From contig NZ_JAVIWK010000001.1 of assembly GCF_034314165.1 (NCBI RefSeq), positions 868,001 to 932,000 on the forward strand: a stretch of 64,000 nt of DNA, in the 5' to 3' direction. Made by a program: the position numbers and the translations under genes. Origin of the DNA: Pseudomonas sp. Bout1 (GTDB lineage: Bacteria > Pseudomonadota > Gammaproteobacteria > Pseudomonadales > Pseudomonadaceae). Under the pieces are notes generated by a model, which was given only the letters and a program-made list of their open reading frames with translations, did no database searches and had not been told where the DNA came from. Of the stretch, positions 19,959-29,406 are shown piece after piece (position 1 is the stretch's first letter; each line of letters opens with the position of its first letter).

Positions 19959-20363
19959 ATGCTTTGGCAGTTTGCCCAGATGCTTTGGGTTGGCGGCCTA
20001 TGGCTGTTACATATTGGTGTGCTACCGGCGCTGGGCCTGATTGGCCTGGCACCGTTGCTGATCGATGAGGTCGGCGGATTGTTAAGTGCGTTGCTGGTGG
20101 GTTTTGCAGCGGCGTGCGTGACGCTTCAGGCGCTGGTGCTGGTCAAGGCCGAAGGCTTGGGGAGTTTGTGGCGGGATATTCGCGGGCAACTGCTGTTGAT
20201 GGCGCTGTATGCGTGCGCAATGTTTTGCGTGGTGCGCATCTTTCTGCCGGAAGCGTTGCGCTGGCAGCTGTTCAGCTATCTTGTGCTAGGGTTTTCCGGG
20301 TTGGTGCTGGTTGTACAGCCGGCGCCAGGATGGAGTGGCAGGGCGCGCGAAGCACGCCCGTGA
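19959..20363 (+). CDS. Small inner-membrane protein (DUF4149-like)
   Basis: Hydrophobic 134-residue protein with four predicted membrane helices (about 8-28, 32-60, 72-95, 100-120) and a basic C-terminal tail. The N-terminus MLWQFAQMLWVGGLWLLHIGVLPALG fits the DUF4149 family, whose function is unknown. Position after greA and before yhbY matches PA4754 of P. aeruginosa. No Shine-Dalgarno sequence is visible; a strong hairpin ends exactly at the ATG, so translation may depend on ribosomes terminating on greA. A second Met at 19980 is an alternative start. Family call moderate, function unknown. Confidence 0.7.
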   Translation: MLWQFAQMLWVGGLWLLHIGVLPALGLIGLAPLLIDEVGGLLSALLVGFAAACVTLQALVLVKAEGLGSLWRDIRGQLLLMALYACAMFCVVRIFLPEALRWQLFSYLVLGFSGLVLVVQPAPGWSGRAREARP

Positions 20364-20371
20364 CCCTTGTT

Positions 20372-20680
20372 TCACTTGAAGCGGTGTACGTTCGACAGTT
20401 GCTTGTTGACGCTGAAGTTCTTGCGATACAGCAGCGCCATCTTGCCGATGACCTGAACCAGGTCCGCTTTGCCAGCCTTGCACAGTTCTGCAATGGCTGC
20501 CAGGCGCGCCTCGCGATCAAGGATGCTGACCTTGATCTTGATCAGTTCATGATCGCCCAATGCGCGTTCAAGTTCGGCTAACACACCTTCAGTCAAACCG
20601 TTGTCAGCCACAGTCAAAACTGGTTTCAGATGGTGGCCAATGGATTTGTACTGTTTCTTCTGCTCTTGAGTGAGCGGCAT
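20372..20680 (-). CDS. yhbY: CRM-domain RNA-binding protein YhbY
   Basis: A 102-residue protein made of a single CRM domain. E. coli YhbY associates with pre-50S ribosomal particles, which suggests a role in large-subunit assembly. Seen here are the basic N-terminus MPLTQEQKKQYKSIGHHLKP, the segment VLAELERALGDHELIKIKV and the C-terminal ALLYRKN. It is convergent with the DUF4149 gene (8 bp between stops) and divergent from rlmE. Confidence 0.93.
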   Translation of the reverse strand: MPLTQEQKKQYKSIGHHLKPVLTVADNGLTEGVLAELERALGDHELIKIKVSILDREARLAAIAELCKAGKADLVQVIGKMALLYRKNFSVNKQLSNVHRFK

Positions 20681-20785
20681 AATCTGACCCCTGCGTCTGA
20701 TCTTGTAAAAAGCGGCGGCCAGTTTACCCGAGCGAGTCCGGGACCGCCCAGTTAATCACGACCCGTTTTATTTTCGAGGTGGCCC

Positions 20786-21436
20786 GTGGCCCGTTCCAAA
20801 ACTAGCCTTAAGTGGCTGCAAGAGCATTTCAACGATCCTTACGTCAAAATGGCGCAAAAGGATGGCTACCGCTCCCGGGCCAGCTACAAGCTGCTGGAGA
20901 TCCAGGAAAAGGACAAGTTGATCCGCCCTGGCATGAGCGTAATCGACCTGGGGGCCGCCCCGGGTGGCTGGTCCCAGGTGACCAGTCGTCTGATTGGTGG
21001 GCAAGGTCGCTTGATCGCATCCGACATCCTGGAAATGGACAGCATCCCGGACGTGACCTTTGTTCACGGCGATTTTACCCAGGATGAAGTGCTGGCACAG
21101 ATCCTCGAGGCAGTCGGAAATTCGCAGGTAGACCTTGTGATTTCCGATATGGCCCCCAATATGAGTGGATTACCAGCTGTTGATATGCCGCGAGCCATGT
21201 TCCTTTGCGAATTGGCACTGGACCTGGCGGGACGGGTACTACGTCCGGGTGGTGATTTTCTGGTCAAGGTCTTCCAGGGTGAAGGCTTCGACGAGTATCA
21301 CAAGAACATCCGCAAGCTGTTCGACAAGGTACAGACACGCAAACCTGACTCTTCCCGGGACAGGTCCCGTGAGCAGTATTTGCTGGGTCGCGGTTTCCGT
21401 GGCATTGAAGGCGCTGCCAGTGAAGAGCGTTTTTGA
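20786..21436 (+). CDS. rlmE: 23S rRNA 2'-O-methyltransferase RlmE (FtsJ/RrmJ)
   Basis: Methylates the 2'-OH of U2552 in 23S rRNA (E. coli numbering), using SAM. Of 216 residues, it shows K35 in RASYKLLEI, the SAM motif [14 protein letters not shown], the catalytic Asp in [12 protein letters not shown] and the Lys in [17 protein letters not shown], i.e. the K-D-K-E tetrad of the family. The start is GTG 20786 after CGAGGTGG. It is heat-inducible in E. coli and linked to ftsH as here (191 bp upstream). Confidence 0.96.
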   Translation: MARSKTSLKWLQEHFNDPYVKMAQKDGYRSRASYKLLEIQEKDKLIRPGMSVIDLGAAPGGWSQVTSRLIGGQGRLIASDILEMDSIPDVTFVHGDFTQDEVLAQILEAVGNSQVDLVISDMAPNMSGLPAVDMPRAMFLCELALDLAGRVLRPGGDFLVKVFQGEGFDEYHKNIRKLFDKVQTRKPDSSRDRSREQYLLGRGFRGIEGAASEERF

Positions 21437-21627
21437 GGAATTTGACGGAGGCGATAGGTTTTTTTATATCGCTTTCGTCACGAAGCTTTACGAATATTGT
21501 GTAGTCAAAGTTTCACAAAGGGTTACAGACGGCGCCTGCCAGAGTTGTAGGTAATGTAGTAAGTTAGGCCGGTGAATATCATGCGAAGCACGCGCCAGTA
21601 GCGGAGCTTGCTTCAGAGGGTAGTTAA

Positions 21628-23547
21628 TTGAACGATATGGCAAAGAATCTGATCCTGTGGTTGATCATCGCGGCTGTCCTCGTGACGGTGATGAACAACT
21701 TCTCCAGCCCTAACGAGCCGCAGACCCTCAACTATTCCGACTTCATCCAGCAAGTTAAGGATGGCAAGGTCGAGCGCGTAGCAGTTGACGGCTACGTGAT
21801 TACCGGCAAGCGCAACGATGGCGACAGCTTCAAGACCATCCGTCCGGCAATCCAGGACAATGGCCTGATCGGCGACCTGGTGGATAACCACGTGGTCGTT
21901 GAAGGCAAGCAGCCTGAGCAGCAGAGCATCTGGACCCAGCTCCTGGTAGCCAGCTTCCCGATCCTGGTGATCATTGCCGTGTTCATGTTCTTCATGCGCC
22001 AGATGCAAGGTGGTGCGGGAGGCAAGGGCGGGCCGATGAGCTTCGGCAAGAGCAAGGCACGCCTGCTTTCCGAAGACCAGGTGAAGACCACCCTGGCTGA
22101 CGTTGCCGGTTGCGACGAAGCCAAGGAAGAAGTGGGTGAGCTGGTAGAATTCCTGCGCGACCCGGGCAAGTTCCAGCGTCTGGGCGGCCGCATTCCACGC
22201 GGTGTGCTGATGGTTGGCCCGCCAGGTACCGGTAAAACCCTGTTGGCCAAGGCTATTGCCGGCGAAGCCAAAGTACCTTTCTTCACCATTTCCGGTTCCG
22301 ATTTCGTCGAGATGTTCGTCGGTGTCGGTGCCAGCCGTGTTCGCGATATGTTCGAGCAGGCCAAGAAGCACGCGCCATGCATCATCTTCATCGATGAAAT
22401 CGACGCCGTTGGTCGCCATCGTGGTGCTGGTATGGGTGGCGGTCATGATGAGCGTGAGCAAACACTTAACCAGTTGCTGGTTGAGATGGACGGCTTCGAA
22501 ATGAACGACGGCATCATCGTGATTGCCGCGACCAACCGTCCTGACGTACTCGACCCTGCGCTGCTGCGTCCGGGCCGTTTTGACCGTCAGGTTGTGGTCG
22601 GTCTGCCAGACATCCGTGGCCGTGAACAGATTCTGAAAGTGCACATGCGCAAAGTGCCGATGGGCGACGACGTGGCTCCGGCCGTAATTGCCCGTGGTAC
22701 GCCTGGCTTCTCCGGTGCCGACCTTGCCAACCTGGTAAACGAAGCCTCGCTGTTCGCAGCCCGTACCGGCAAGCGCATCGTCGAAATGAAAGAGTTTGAA
22801 CTGGCGAAAGACAAGATCATGATGGGCGCCGAGCGCAAATCCATGGTCATGTCCGAGAAAGAGAAGCAAAACACCGCCTATCACGAAGCCGGTCACGCCA
22901 TTGTCGGTCGCGTTGTGCCTGAGCATGACCCCGTCTACAAAGTGTCGATCATTCCTCGTGGTCGGGCGCTGGGCGTCACCATGTTCCTGCCGGAAGAGGA
23001 TCGCTACAGCCTCTCCAAGCGTGCGTTGATCAGCCAGATCTGCTCGCTGTACGGTGGCCGGATCGCGGAAGAGATGACCTTGGGCTTCGACGGTGTTACT
23101 ACCGGTGCTTCCAACGACATCATGCGTGCCAGCCAGATTGCACGGAACATGGTGACCAAGTGGGGCCTGTCGGAAAAACTCGGTCCCTTGATGTATGCCG
23201 AGGACGAAGGCGAGGTGTTCCTGGGTCGCGGTGGTGGCGGTCAAGCTGCCAGCTTCTCCGGGGAGACCGCCAAGCTGATCGACTCCGAAGTGCGCAGCAT
23301 CATTGACCAGTGCTACGGCACGGCCAAGCAGATCCTCACAGACAACCGTGACAAGCTCGACGCCATGGCTGATGCCCTGATGAAGTACGAGACCATTGAT
23401 GCCGAGCAGATCGACGACATCATGGCCGGTCGTACGCCTCGCGAGCCTCGTGATTGGGAAGGTGGTTCGGGTACTTCGGGCACGCCGCCAGTGGTACAGA
23501 ACGAGCGCCCTGAAGCTCCGATCGGCGGCCCGGCTGCTGACCATTAA
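21628..23547 (+). CDS. ftsH: ATP-dependent zinc metalloprotease FtsH
   Basis: Membrane-anchored AAA+ protease that degrades misassembled membrane proteins and regulators such as LpxC and RpoH in E. coli. Two N-terminal membrane helices (about 8-26 and 105-125) flank a periplasmic domain. The AAA module has Walker A GPPGTGKT, Walker [12 protein letters not shown] and the SRH region, and the zinc motif HEAGH starts at residue 419. TTG 21628 is favoured because AGAGGG lies 8 bp before it; the in-frame ATG at 21637 (MAKNLILWL) is a second start, an arrangement also known for E. coli ftsH. 639 or 636 residues. Confidence 0.97.
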   Translation: MNDMAKNLILWLIIAAVLVTVMNNFSSPNEPQTLNYSDFIQQVKDGKVERVAVDGYVITGKRNDGDSFKTIRPAIQDNGLIGDLVDNHVVVEGKQPEQQSIWTQLLVASFPILVIIAVFMFFMRQMQGGAGGKGGPMSFGKSKARLLSEDQVKTTLADVAGCDEAKEEVGELVEFLRDPGKFQRLGGRIPRGVLMVGPPGTGKTLLAKAIAGEAKVPFFTISGSDFVEMFVGVGASRVRDMFEQAKKHAPCIIFIDEIDAVGRHRGAGMGGGHDEREQTLNQLLVEMDGFEMNDGIIVIAATNRPDVLDPALLRPGRFDRQVVVGLPDIRGREQILKVHMRKVPMGDDVAPAVIARGTPGFSGADLANLVNEASLFAARTGKRIVEMKEFELAKDKIMMGAERKSMVMSEKEKQNTAYHEAGHAIVGRVVPEHDPVYKVSIIPRGRALGVTMFLPEEDRYSLSKRALISQICSLYGGRIAEEMTLGFDGVTTGASNDIMRASQIARNMVTKWGLSEKLGPLMYAEDEGEVFLGRGGGGQAASFSGETAKLIDSEVRSIIDQCYGTAKQILTDNRDKLDAMADALMKYETIDAEQIDDIMAGRTPREPRDWEGGSGTSGTPPVVQNERPEAPIGGPAADH

Positions 23548-23555
23548 GGTTTGAA

Positions 23556-24407
23556 ATGACTTCTGCGTTGTCCTCGACCCGGTTGCCTTGCGGCAGCCGG
23601 GTTCTTGATTTGGCCCAAACACACGTTATGGGCATTCTTAACGTAACCCCTGATTCCTTTTCCGATGGTGGCCGCTTCAGTCAGCTTGATGCTGCGTTGC
23701 GCCATGCAGAGGCCATGGTGGCAGCTGGCGCGACCCTGATTGATGTCGGTGGCGAATCGACGCGCCCTGGGGCTCGTGCGGTGTCTCCCTTGGAGGAGCT
23801 GGAGCGGGTCGCGCCCATTATCGAGCGCATTCATCGAGAGCTGGATGTCATCATCTCTGTCGACACGTCGACGCCAGCCGTCATGCGCGAAAGCGCGCGG
23901 CTGGGCGCCGGGTTGATCAACGATGTGCGTTCCCTGCAGCGCGATGGCGCCCTGGATGCGGCCGCTGCCACGGGCCTGCCGGTTTGCCTGATGCACATGC
24001 TCGGTGAGCCGGGCACGATGCAGGACGACCCGCATTACGACAACCTGGTCGGTGAAGTGAAAGGCTTTCTTGCCGAGCGCATGGCCCAATGCGTCGCGGT
24101 GGGGATTGCCCCGGAGAGGATCATCCTCGACCCGGGATTTGGCTTTGCCAAGACCCTGCAACACAATTTAAGCCTGTTCAAGCATATGGAATCCCTGCAT
24201 GCCCTTGGTCGCCCCCTGCTGGTAGGGGTTTCGCGCAAGAGCATGATAGGTCTGGCGTTGAATCGTCCGGTGGGTGAGCGCCTGCATGGCGGCCTGGCAC
24301 TCGCGGCGCTTGCCGTGGTGAAGGGTGCGCGTATCTTGCGGGTGCATGACGTTGCCGAGACGGTAGATGTAGTGCGGATGATCGCAGCGGTTGAATCAGC
24401 CGAATAA
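23556..24407 (+). CDS. folP: Dihydropteroate synthase FolP
   Basis: Condenses p-aminobenzoate with dihydropterin pyrophosphate in folate synthesis and is the sulfonamide target. Of 283 residues, it shows the signatures [15 protein letters not shown] and [12 protein letters not shown], and the pABA/pterin-binding [12 protein letters not shown] 23556 lies 8 bp after ftsH, so it is probably co-transcribed with it. The next gene, glmM, begins 16 bp downstream, the same order as in most gammaproteobacteria. Confidence 0.97.
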   Translation: MTSALSSTRLPCGSRVLDLAQTHVMGILNVTPDSFSDGGRFSQLDAALRHAEAMVAAGATLIDVGGESTRPGARAVSPLEELERVAPIIERIHRELDVIISVDTSTPAVMRESARLGAGLINDVRSLQRDGALDAAAATGLPVCLMHMLGEPGTMQDDPHYDNLVGEVKGFLAERMAQCVAVGIAPERIILDPGFGFAKTLQHNLSLFKHMESLHALGRPLLVGVSRKSMIGLALNRPVGERLHGGLALAALAVVKGARILRVHDVAETVDVVRMIAAVESAE

Positions 24408-24423
24408 GAATGATGGAGCACTT

Positions 24424-25761
24424 ATGACTAAAAAATATTTTGGCACCGATGGCATTCGCGGTCGGGTCGGCGAATTTCCGATTACTCCAGACTTCATGCT
24501 CAAGCTGGGCTGGGCCGCCGGCATGGCGTTCCGCAGCATGGGCGCCTGTCGCATCCTGGTGGGCAAGGACACGCGTATCTCGGGGTACATGTTTGAGTCT
24601 GCGCTGGAGGCAGGTCTGTCTGCTGCCGGCGCTGATGTGATGTTGCTGGGCCCGATGCCTACGCCGGCGATTGCTTACCTGACGCGTACCTTTCACGCTG
24701 AAGCCGGTATCGTGATCAGTGCTTCGCACAATCCTCACGATGACAACGGCATCAAATTCTTCTCGGGCCAGGGCACCAAACTGCCGGACGAGATCGAACA
24801 CATGATCGAAGAGTTGCTGGATGCGCCGATGACCGTCGTCGAGTCGAGCAAGCTGGGCAAGGTTTCGCGGATTAACGACGCTTCTGGCCGTTATATCGAG
24901 TTCTGCAAAAGCAGCGTGCCGAGCAGTACCAATTTTGCCGGGTTGAAAGTCGTCATCGACTGCGCCCACGGTGCGACGTACAAGGTTGCGCCGAGTGTGT
25001 TCAAGGAGCTTGGTGCAGACGTTACTGTGCTGTCGGCCCAGCCTAACGGCTTGAACATCAACGACAACTGCGGCTCGACCCACATGGGGCAGTTGCAGGC
25101 GGCGGTGCTGGCCGAGCATGCCGACTTGGGTATTGCGTTCGACGGCGACGGCGATCGGGTATTGATGGTCGACCACACCGGTGCAATTGTTGATGGCGAT
25201 GACCTGTTGTTTATCATTGCCCGCGACTTGCATGAGCGCAACAAGCTGCAGGGCGGCGTCGTGGGTACCTTGATGAGCAATCTCGGGCTGGAGCTGGCAC
25301 TGGCAGACCTGGGGATTCCGTTTGTGCGCGCCAATGTCGGTGACCGCTATGTGATCGCTGAACTGCTGGAGCGCAATTGGCAGGTGGGCGGCGAGAACTC
25401 CGGGCATGTGGTGTGCTTCCAGCACACGACTACCGGGGACGCGATTATTGCGGCGCTGCAAGTGCTGCTGGCACTGCGTCGTCGCGAAGAAAGCCTGGCG
25501 CAGGCGCGCCAGGCGCTGCGCAAGTGTCCGCAAGTGCTGCTCAACGTGCGGTTTGCGGGCGGTGACAACCCTATCGAGCATCCGTCCGTGAAAGAGGCCA
25601 GCGAGCGTGTCACTGCCGCCATGGCGGGTCGTGGCCGGGTCTTGCTGCGCAAGTCAGGTACCGAGCCTTTGGTGCGTGTCATGGTCGAAGGCGAGGACGA
25701 AACACAGGTTCGCGGCTATGCCGAAGAGCTGGCAAAACTGGTAACTGAAGTTTGCGCCTGA
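24424..25761 (+). CDS. glmM: Phosphoglucosamine mutase GlmM
   Basis: Interconverts glucosamine-6- and -1-phosphate on the way to UDP-GlcNAc for peptidoglycan and LPS. It has 445 residues, identical to the usual length. It shows [11 protein letters not shown], the phosphoserine loop SASHNP with catalytic Ser101, the metal-binding DGDGDR and the C-terminal phosphate-binding [15 protein letters not shown] 24424 follows GGAGCACTT. Part of the ftsH-folP-glmM group, with tpiA 66 bp on. Confidence 0.98.
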   Translation: MTKKYFGTDGIRGRVGEFPITPDFMLKLGWAAGMAFRSMGACRILVGKDTRISGYMFESALEAGLSAAGADVMLLGPMPTPAIAYLTRTFHAEAGIVISASHNPHDDNGIKFFSGQGTKLPDEIEHMIEELLDAPMTVVESSKLGKVSRINDASGRYIEFCKSSVPSSTNFAGLKVVIDCAHGATYKVAPSVFKELGADVTVLSAQPNGLNINDNCGSTHMGQLQAAVLAEHADLGIAFDGDGDRVLMVDHTGAIVDGDDLLFIIARDLHERNKLQGGVVGTLMSNLGLELALADLGIPFVRANVGDRYVIAELLERNWQVGGENSGHVVCFQHTTTGDAIIAALQVLLALRRREESLAQARQALRKCPQVLLNVRFAGGDNPIEHPSVKEASERVTAAMAGRGRVLLRKSGTEPLVRVMVEGEDETQVRGYAEELAKLVTEVCA

Positions 25762-25827
25762 ATTCGGCTTGCCAGTGATGATGTGGTTGGGTAACATCTG
25801 CGCCCACTTTGACCGACGGGGTACAGC

Positions 25828-26583
25828 ATGCGTCGCACTATGGTAGCTGGTAACTGGAAGATGCACGGTACCCGCGCCAGTGTCGCTGAGCTGATCAACG
25901 GCCTTCGTCATTTGGCCTTGCCTGGCGGTGTAGATGTCGCGGTATTCCCGCCTTGCTTGTATATCAATCAAGTGATTGATGGCTTGAAAGGCAAGTCGAT
26001 TCAGGTCGGCGCGCAGAACTCTGCGGTGGAATCCATGCAGGGTGCGTTGACCGGTGAGATTGCGCCGAGTCAGCTGGTTGATGCGGGTTGTTCCCTGGTG
26101 CTTGTTGGGCACTCCGAGCGCCGCCAGATCATGGGCGAGCGTGATGGGACACTCAATCGCAAATTCGCAGCGGCACAGGCTTGTGGCTTGATTCCGGTGT
26201 TGTGCATAGGGGAGACCCTTGAGCAGCGTGAGTCCGGTAAAACTCTTGAAGTTGTCGGGCGTCAGCTGGGCAGCATCATCGAGGAGCTGGGAGTCGGTGC
26301 CTTTGCAAATGCAGTAATTGCTTACGAGCCGGTCTGGGCCATTGGTACCGGGCTGACTGCTTCGCCGCAACAGGCGCAGGATGTGCACGCAGCCATTCGC
26401 GCGCAGTTGGCGGCAGAGAATTCTGAGGTCGCACGAGGTGTGCGGCTTCTATACGGCGGCAGCGTGAAGGCGGCCAATGCGGTCGAACTGTTCGGCATGC
26501 CGGATATCGATGGGGGGCTCATTGGTGGAGCTTCCCTGAATGCAGATGAGTTCGGTGCGATTTGTCGCGCCGCGGGAAACTGA
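25828..26583 (+). CDS. tpiA: Triose-phosphate isomerase
   Basis: Interconverts dihydroxyacetone phosphate and glyceraldehyde-3-phosphate. A TIM-barrel protein of 251 residues with the catalytic Lys in NWKMHG (residue 11), the His in LVGHSERR and the Glu in [11 protein letters not shown], plus the phosphate-binding YGGSVK and GGLIGGASL. It is placed between glmM and secG, as in other pseudomonads. secG begins 4 bp after the stop, indicating coupling. Confidence 0.98.
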   Translation: MRRTMVAGNWKMHGTRASVAELINGLRHLALPGGVDVAVFPPCLYINQVIDGLKGKSIQVGAQNSAVESMQGALTGEIAPSQLVDAGCSLVLVGHSERRQIMGERDGTLNRKFAAAQACGLIPVLCIGETLEQRESGKTLEVVGRQLGSIIEELGVGAFANAVIAYEPVWAIGTGLTASPQQAQDVHAAIRAQLAAENSEVARGVRLLYGGSVKAANAVELFGMPDIDGGLIGGASLNADEFGAICRAAGN

Positions 26584-26587
26584 AAAA

Positions 26588-26971
26588 ATGCTGGAAACAG
26601 TCATCGTTGTTTTTCATCTGCTGGGTGCACTGGGCGTAGTTGCCCTGGTTTTGCTGCAGCAGGGTAAAGGTGCGGACGCTGGTGCGTCTTTCGGGGCAGG
26701 TGCTTCAAATACTGTGTTCGGAAGCCAAGGTTCCTCTACCTTTCTTAGTAAGTTTACTGCTATACTTGCCGCCGGTTTCTTCATAACCAGCTTGGGGTTA
26801 GGTTACTTTGCTAAAGAGAAAGCTCATGTGCTGACTCAGGTAGGTCTCCCAAACCCAGCAGTGTTGGAAGTACCAAAAGCAAAACCGGCTTCTGATGATG
26901 TCCCGGTGCTTCAAGAGCAAAAGTCGGCTACTCCAGCGACTGACGTGCCTCCAGCTCAAGAGCAAAAGTAA
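26588..26971 (+). CDS. secG: Protein-export membrane protein SecG
   Basis: Small subunit of the SecYEG translocon. Of 127 residues, two membrane helices (about 3-22 and 53-74) flank the conserved cytosolic loop [26 protein letters not shown] Pro/Ala/Gln-rich tail follows in which LQEQK and AQEQK end two short repeats. ATG 26588 is 4 bp after tpiA. The frame could be extended upstream into tpiA but the conserved [13 protein letters not shown] fixes the start. Confidence 0.95.
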   Translation: MLETVIVVFHLLGALGVVALVLLQQGKGADAGASFGAGASNTVFGSQGSSTFLSKFTAILAAGFFITSLGLGYFAKEKAHVLTQVGLPNPAVLEVPKAKPASDDVPVLQEQKSATPATDVPPAQEQK

Positions 26972-26992
26972 GAAGGTTGTAAACGCTGTATT

Positions 26993-27078
26993 GCCGAGGT
27001 GGTGGAATTGGTAGACACGCAACCTTGAGGTGGTTGTGCCCATAGGGTGTAGGGGTTCGAGTCCCCTTCTCGGTACCA
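26993..27078 (+). tRNA. tRNA-Leu(GAG)
   Basis: 86-nt class II tRNA. The acceptor GCCGAGG pairs with the 3' strand before an encoded ACCA end. The anticodon arm CAACC-TTGAGGT-GGTTG gives anticodon GAG at 27027-27029. The long variable arm and T arm GGGGTTCGAGTCCCC are present. It sits 21 bp after secG. Confidence 0.97.
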
Positions 27079-27089
27079 ATTATCAGGAG

Positions 27090-27112
27090 AGCCCGCTGTT
27101 GCGGGCTTTCTT
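27090..27112 (+). terminator. Terminator after tRNA-Leu
   Basis: AGCCCGC-TGTT-GCGGGCT followed by TTCTT, 12 bp past the tRNA. It should end the secG/tRNA-Leu transcript. Confidence 0.85.
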
Positions 27113-27174
27113 GTAGGTGGAAGGTTACATTGACCCTGTAAGGGATCGGTCGTATACTTCCGCCCCAGCTTTGT

Positions 27175-27251
<77 letters not shown>

Positions 27252-27261
27252 GTTTTAGCGG

Positions 27262-27350
27262 AGCCCCTTTTAAGGGGCTTTTTGTTAGCTGGACACTTTC
27301 AACGCCGCTGTTCGACGGCGTTTCAAGGATGGGCGTTTCGCCCATTTTTT
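27262..27350 (+). terminator. Three stacked hairpins between initiator tRNA and rimP
   Basis: Hairpin 1 AGCCCC-TTTTAA-GGGGCT followed by T5 (27262-27284). Hairpin 2 AACGCCG/CGGCGTT (27301-27322). Hairpin 3 ATGGGCG-TTT-CGCCCAT followed by T6 (27329-27350), 41 bp before the rimP start. Hairpins 1 and 3 are good intrinsic terminators. In E. coli, read-through at the equivalent site downstream of metY is part of NusA autoregulation, which may apply here. Confidence 0.85.
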
Positions 27351-27391
27351 TATTTTGCACAGCATGCACATACATGCACGAGGGGGTTCAG

Positions 27392-27850
27392 GTGTCGAGC
27401 AAGCTAGAAGAGTTGCAGGCCTTGTTGGCCCCGGTGATCGTGGCCCTAGGCTATGAATGCTGGGGTATTGAGTTTTCGGCTCAAGGTCGCCACTCAATGT
27501 TGCGCGTTTATATCGATAAAGAGGGCGGCGTGCTGGTGGACGATTGTGCCATTGTCAGCCGTCAGATCAGCGGTGTCCTGGATGTTGAAGATCCGATCGC
27601 TGTTGAATACACCCTCGAAGTTTCCTCGCCTGGCATGGAACGCCCACTGTTCACTATTGATCAGTTTGCAAAATTTGCCGGTGAACAAGTGAAGATCAAG
27701 CTGCGCTCTCCCTTTGAAGGGCGACGCAACTTTCAGGGCCTTCTGCGCGGTGTAGAAGAGCAGGACGTCGTGGTGCAGGTAGAAGACCATGAGTTCCTGT
27801 TGCCGATCGATATGATCGACAAGGCCAACATTATTCCCAGTTTTGACTGA
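27392..27850 (+). CDS. rimP: Ribosome maturation factor RimP
   Basis: Needed for 30S subunit assembly. Of 152 residues, the N-terminal alpha/beta domain ([27 protein letters not shown]) is followed by [13 protein letters not shown] and a C-terminal SH3-like domain ([19 protein letters not shown]). I start it at GTG 27392, preceded by GAGGGGG at the right spacing and matching the P. aeruginosa length. An ATG at 27374 would add six residues. First gene of the rimP-nusA-infB-rbfA-truB cluster. Confidence 0.95.
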   Translation: MSSKLEELQALLAPVIVALGYECWGIEFSAQGRHSMLRVYIDKEGGVLVDDCAIVSRQISGVLDVEDPIAVEYTLEVSSPGMERPLFTIDQFAKFAGEQVKIKLRSPFEGRRNFQGLLRGVEEQDVVVQVEDHEFLLPIDMIDKANIIPSFD

Positions 27851-27897
27851 GACGCGGATCCCGCGGATCCAATGGCTTGCGAAAGGCGAGGCGTACG

Positions 27898-29379
27898 ATG
27901 AGCAAAGAAGTACTGCTGGTTGTTGAGTCGGTATCCAATGAAAAGGGCGTACCGGCAAACGTGATTTTTGAAGCGCTGGAGCTGGCCCTGGCCACTGCTA
28001 CCAAAAAGCGTTTTGAAGACGAAGTTGATCTGCGTGTGGAAATCAACCGCCACACCGGTGCCTACGAGACTTTCCGTCGCTGGACGGTCGTCGAGGAAGC
28101 CGATCTTGATGATCCGGCCATCGAAACCTGGCCGAGCAAGGTTGCTGAAACGCACCCGGGCGCCCAGGTCGGTGATGTCGTCGAAGAAAAGATCGAATCC
28201 ATCGAGTTCGGCCGCATCGCTGCACAGACTGCCAAGCAAGTCATCGTGCAGAAGGTCCGCGAAGCCGAGCGCGCTCAAGTCGTTGACGCCTATCGCGAGC
28301 GCCTGGGGGAAATTATCTCCGGCACCGTGAAAAAGGTTACCCGCGACAACGTGATCGTCGACCTGGGTAACAACGCTGAAGCGTTGCTGGCCCGCGAAGA
28401 CATCATTTCCCGCGAAACTTTCCGGGTCGGTGTGCGCTTGCGTGCGCTGCTCAAGGAAATCCGCACCGAGAACCGCGGCCCTCAGCTGATCCTGTCGCGT
28501 ACCGCGCCGGAAATGCTGATCGAGTTGTTCCGCATCGAAGTGCCGGAAATTGCCGAAGGCCTGATCGAAGTCATGGCTGCGTCCCGCGATCCGGGTTCGC
28601 GCGCCAAGATCGCGGTCCGCTCCAAGGACAAACGCATCGACCCGCAAGGTGCTTGCATTGGTATGCGCGGTTCGCGCGTCCAGGCAGTGTCGGGCGAATT
28701 GGGCGGTGAGCGTGTGGACATCGTCCTGTGGGACGATAACCCGGCGCAGTTTGTGATCAACGCAATGTCGCCTGCTGAAGTGGCGGCAATTATCGTTGAC
28801 GAGGATGCCCATGCAATGGACATCGCCGTTGGCGCAGACAATCTGGCTCAGGCCATCGGTCGCGGTGGTCAGAACGTACGTTTGGCCAGCCAGTTGACCG
28901 GCTGGACCCTGAACGTGATGACCGAATCGGACATCCAGGCTAAGCAGCAAGCAGAAACCGGTGACATCCTGCGCAACTTCATCGACGAGCTGGAAGTCGA
29001 CGAAGACCTGGCGCAGGTGCTGGTAGATGAAGGCTTCACCAGCCTGGAAGAGATTGCCTACGTACCGTTGGAAGAAATGCTCAACATCGACGGCTTTGAC
29101 GAAGACACCGTCAACGAGCTTCGCGCTCGGGCCAAGGATCGTTTGTTGACTAAAGCCATCGCTACTGAGGAAAAGCTGGCAGACGCCCATCCGGCCGAAG
29201 ACCTGCTCTCGCTTGAGGGTATGGACAAGGATTTGGCGATGGAACTGGCGGTGCGCGGCGTAATTACCCGCGAAGACCTGGCCGAGCAGTCTATTGACGA
29301 CCTGCTCGACATCGACGGCATTGACGATGATCGTGCCGGCAAGTTGATCATGGCCGCCCGAGCCCATTGGTTCGAGTAA
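27898..29379 (+). CDS. nusA: Transcription termination/antitermination factor NusA
   Basis: RNA polymerase-binding factor controlling pausing, termination and antitermination. Of 493 residues, the NTD (1-130) begins [19 protein letters not shown]. An S1 domain (about 135-200, [21 protein letters not shown]) and KH domains (about 205-345, [14 protein letters not shown] and [12 protein letters not shown]) follow, then two acidic C-terminal repeats (about 360-490, [16 protein letters not shown] and [15 protein letters not shown]). It lies 47 bp after rimP, and infB follows after 27 bp. Confidence 0.98.
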   Translation: MSKEVLLVVESVSNEKGVPANVIFEALELALATATKKRFEDEVDLRVEINRHTGAYETFRRWTVVEEADLDDPAIETWPSKVAETHPGAQVGDVVEEKIESIEFGRIAAQTAKQVIVQKVREAERAQVVDAYRERLGEIISGTVKKVTRDNVIVDLGNNAEALLAREDIISRETFRVGVRLRALLKEIRTENRGPQLILSRTAPEMLIELFRIEVPEIAEGLIEVMAASRDPGSRAKIAVRSKDKRIDPQGACIGMRGSRVQAVSGELGGERVDIVLWDDNPAQFVINAMSPAEVAAIIVDEDAHAMDIAVGADNLAQAIGRGGQNVRLASQLTGWTLNVMTESDIQAKQQAETGDILRNFIDELEVDEDLAQVLVDEGFTSLEEIAYVPLEEMLNIDGFDEDTVNELRARAKDRLLTKAIATEEKLADAHPAEDLLSLEGMDKDLAMELAVRGVITREDLAEQSIDDLLDIDGIDDDRAGKLIMAARAHWFE

Positions 29380-29406
29380 TTAGGCGCGGCCTGAGGAGAG
29401 AAGTGC

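Noticed and set aside
20812..21087. Alternative plus-strand frame inside rlmE
   Set aside because: Overlaps RlmE in another frame, with Arg/Trp/Gly-rich composition and no conserved motif.
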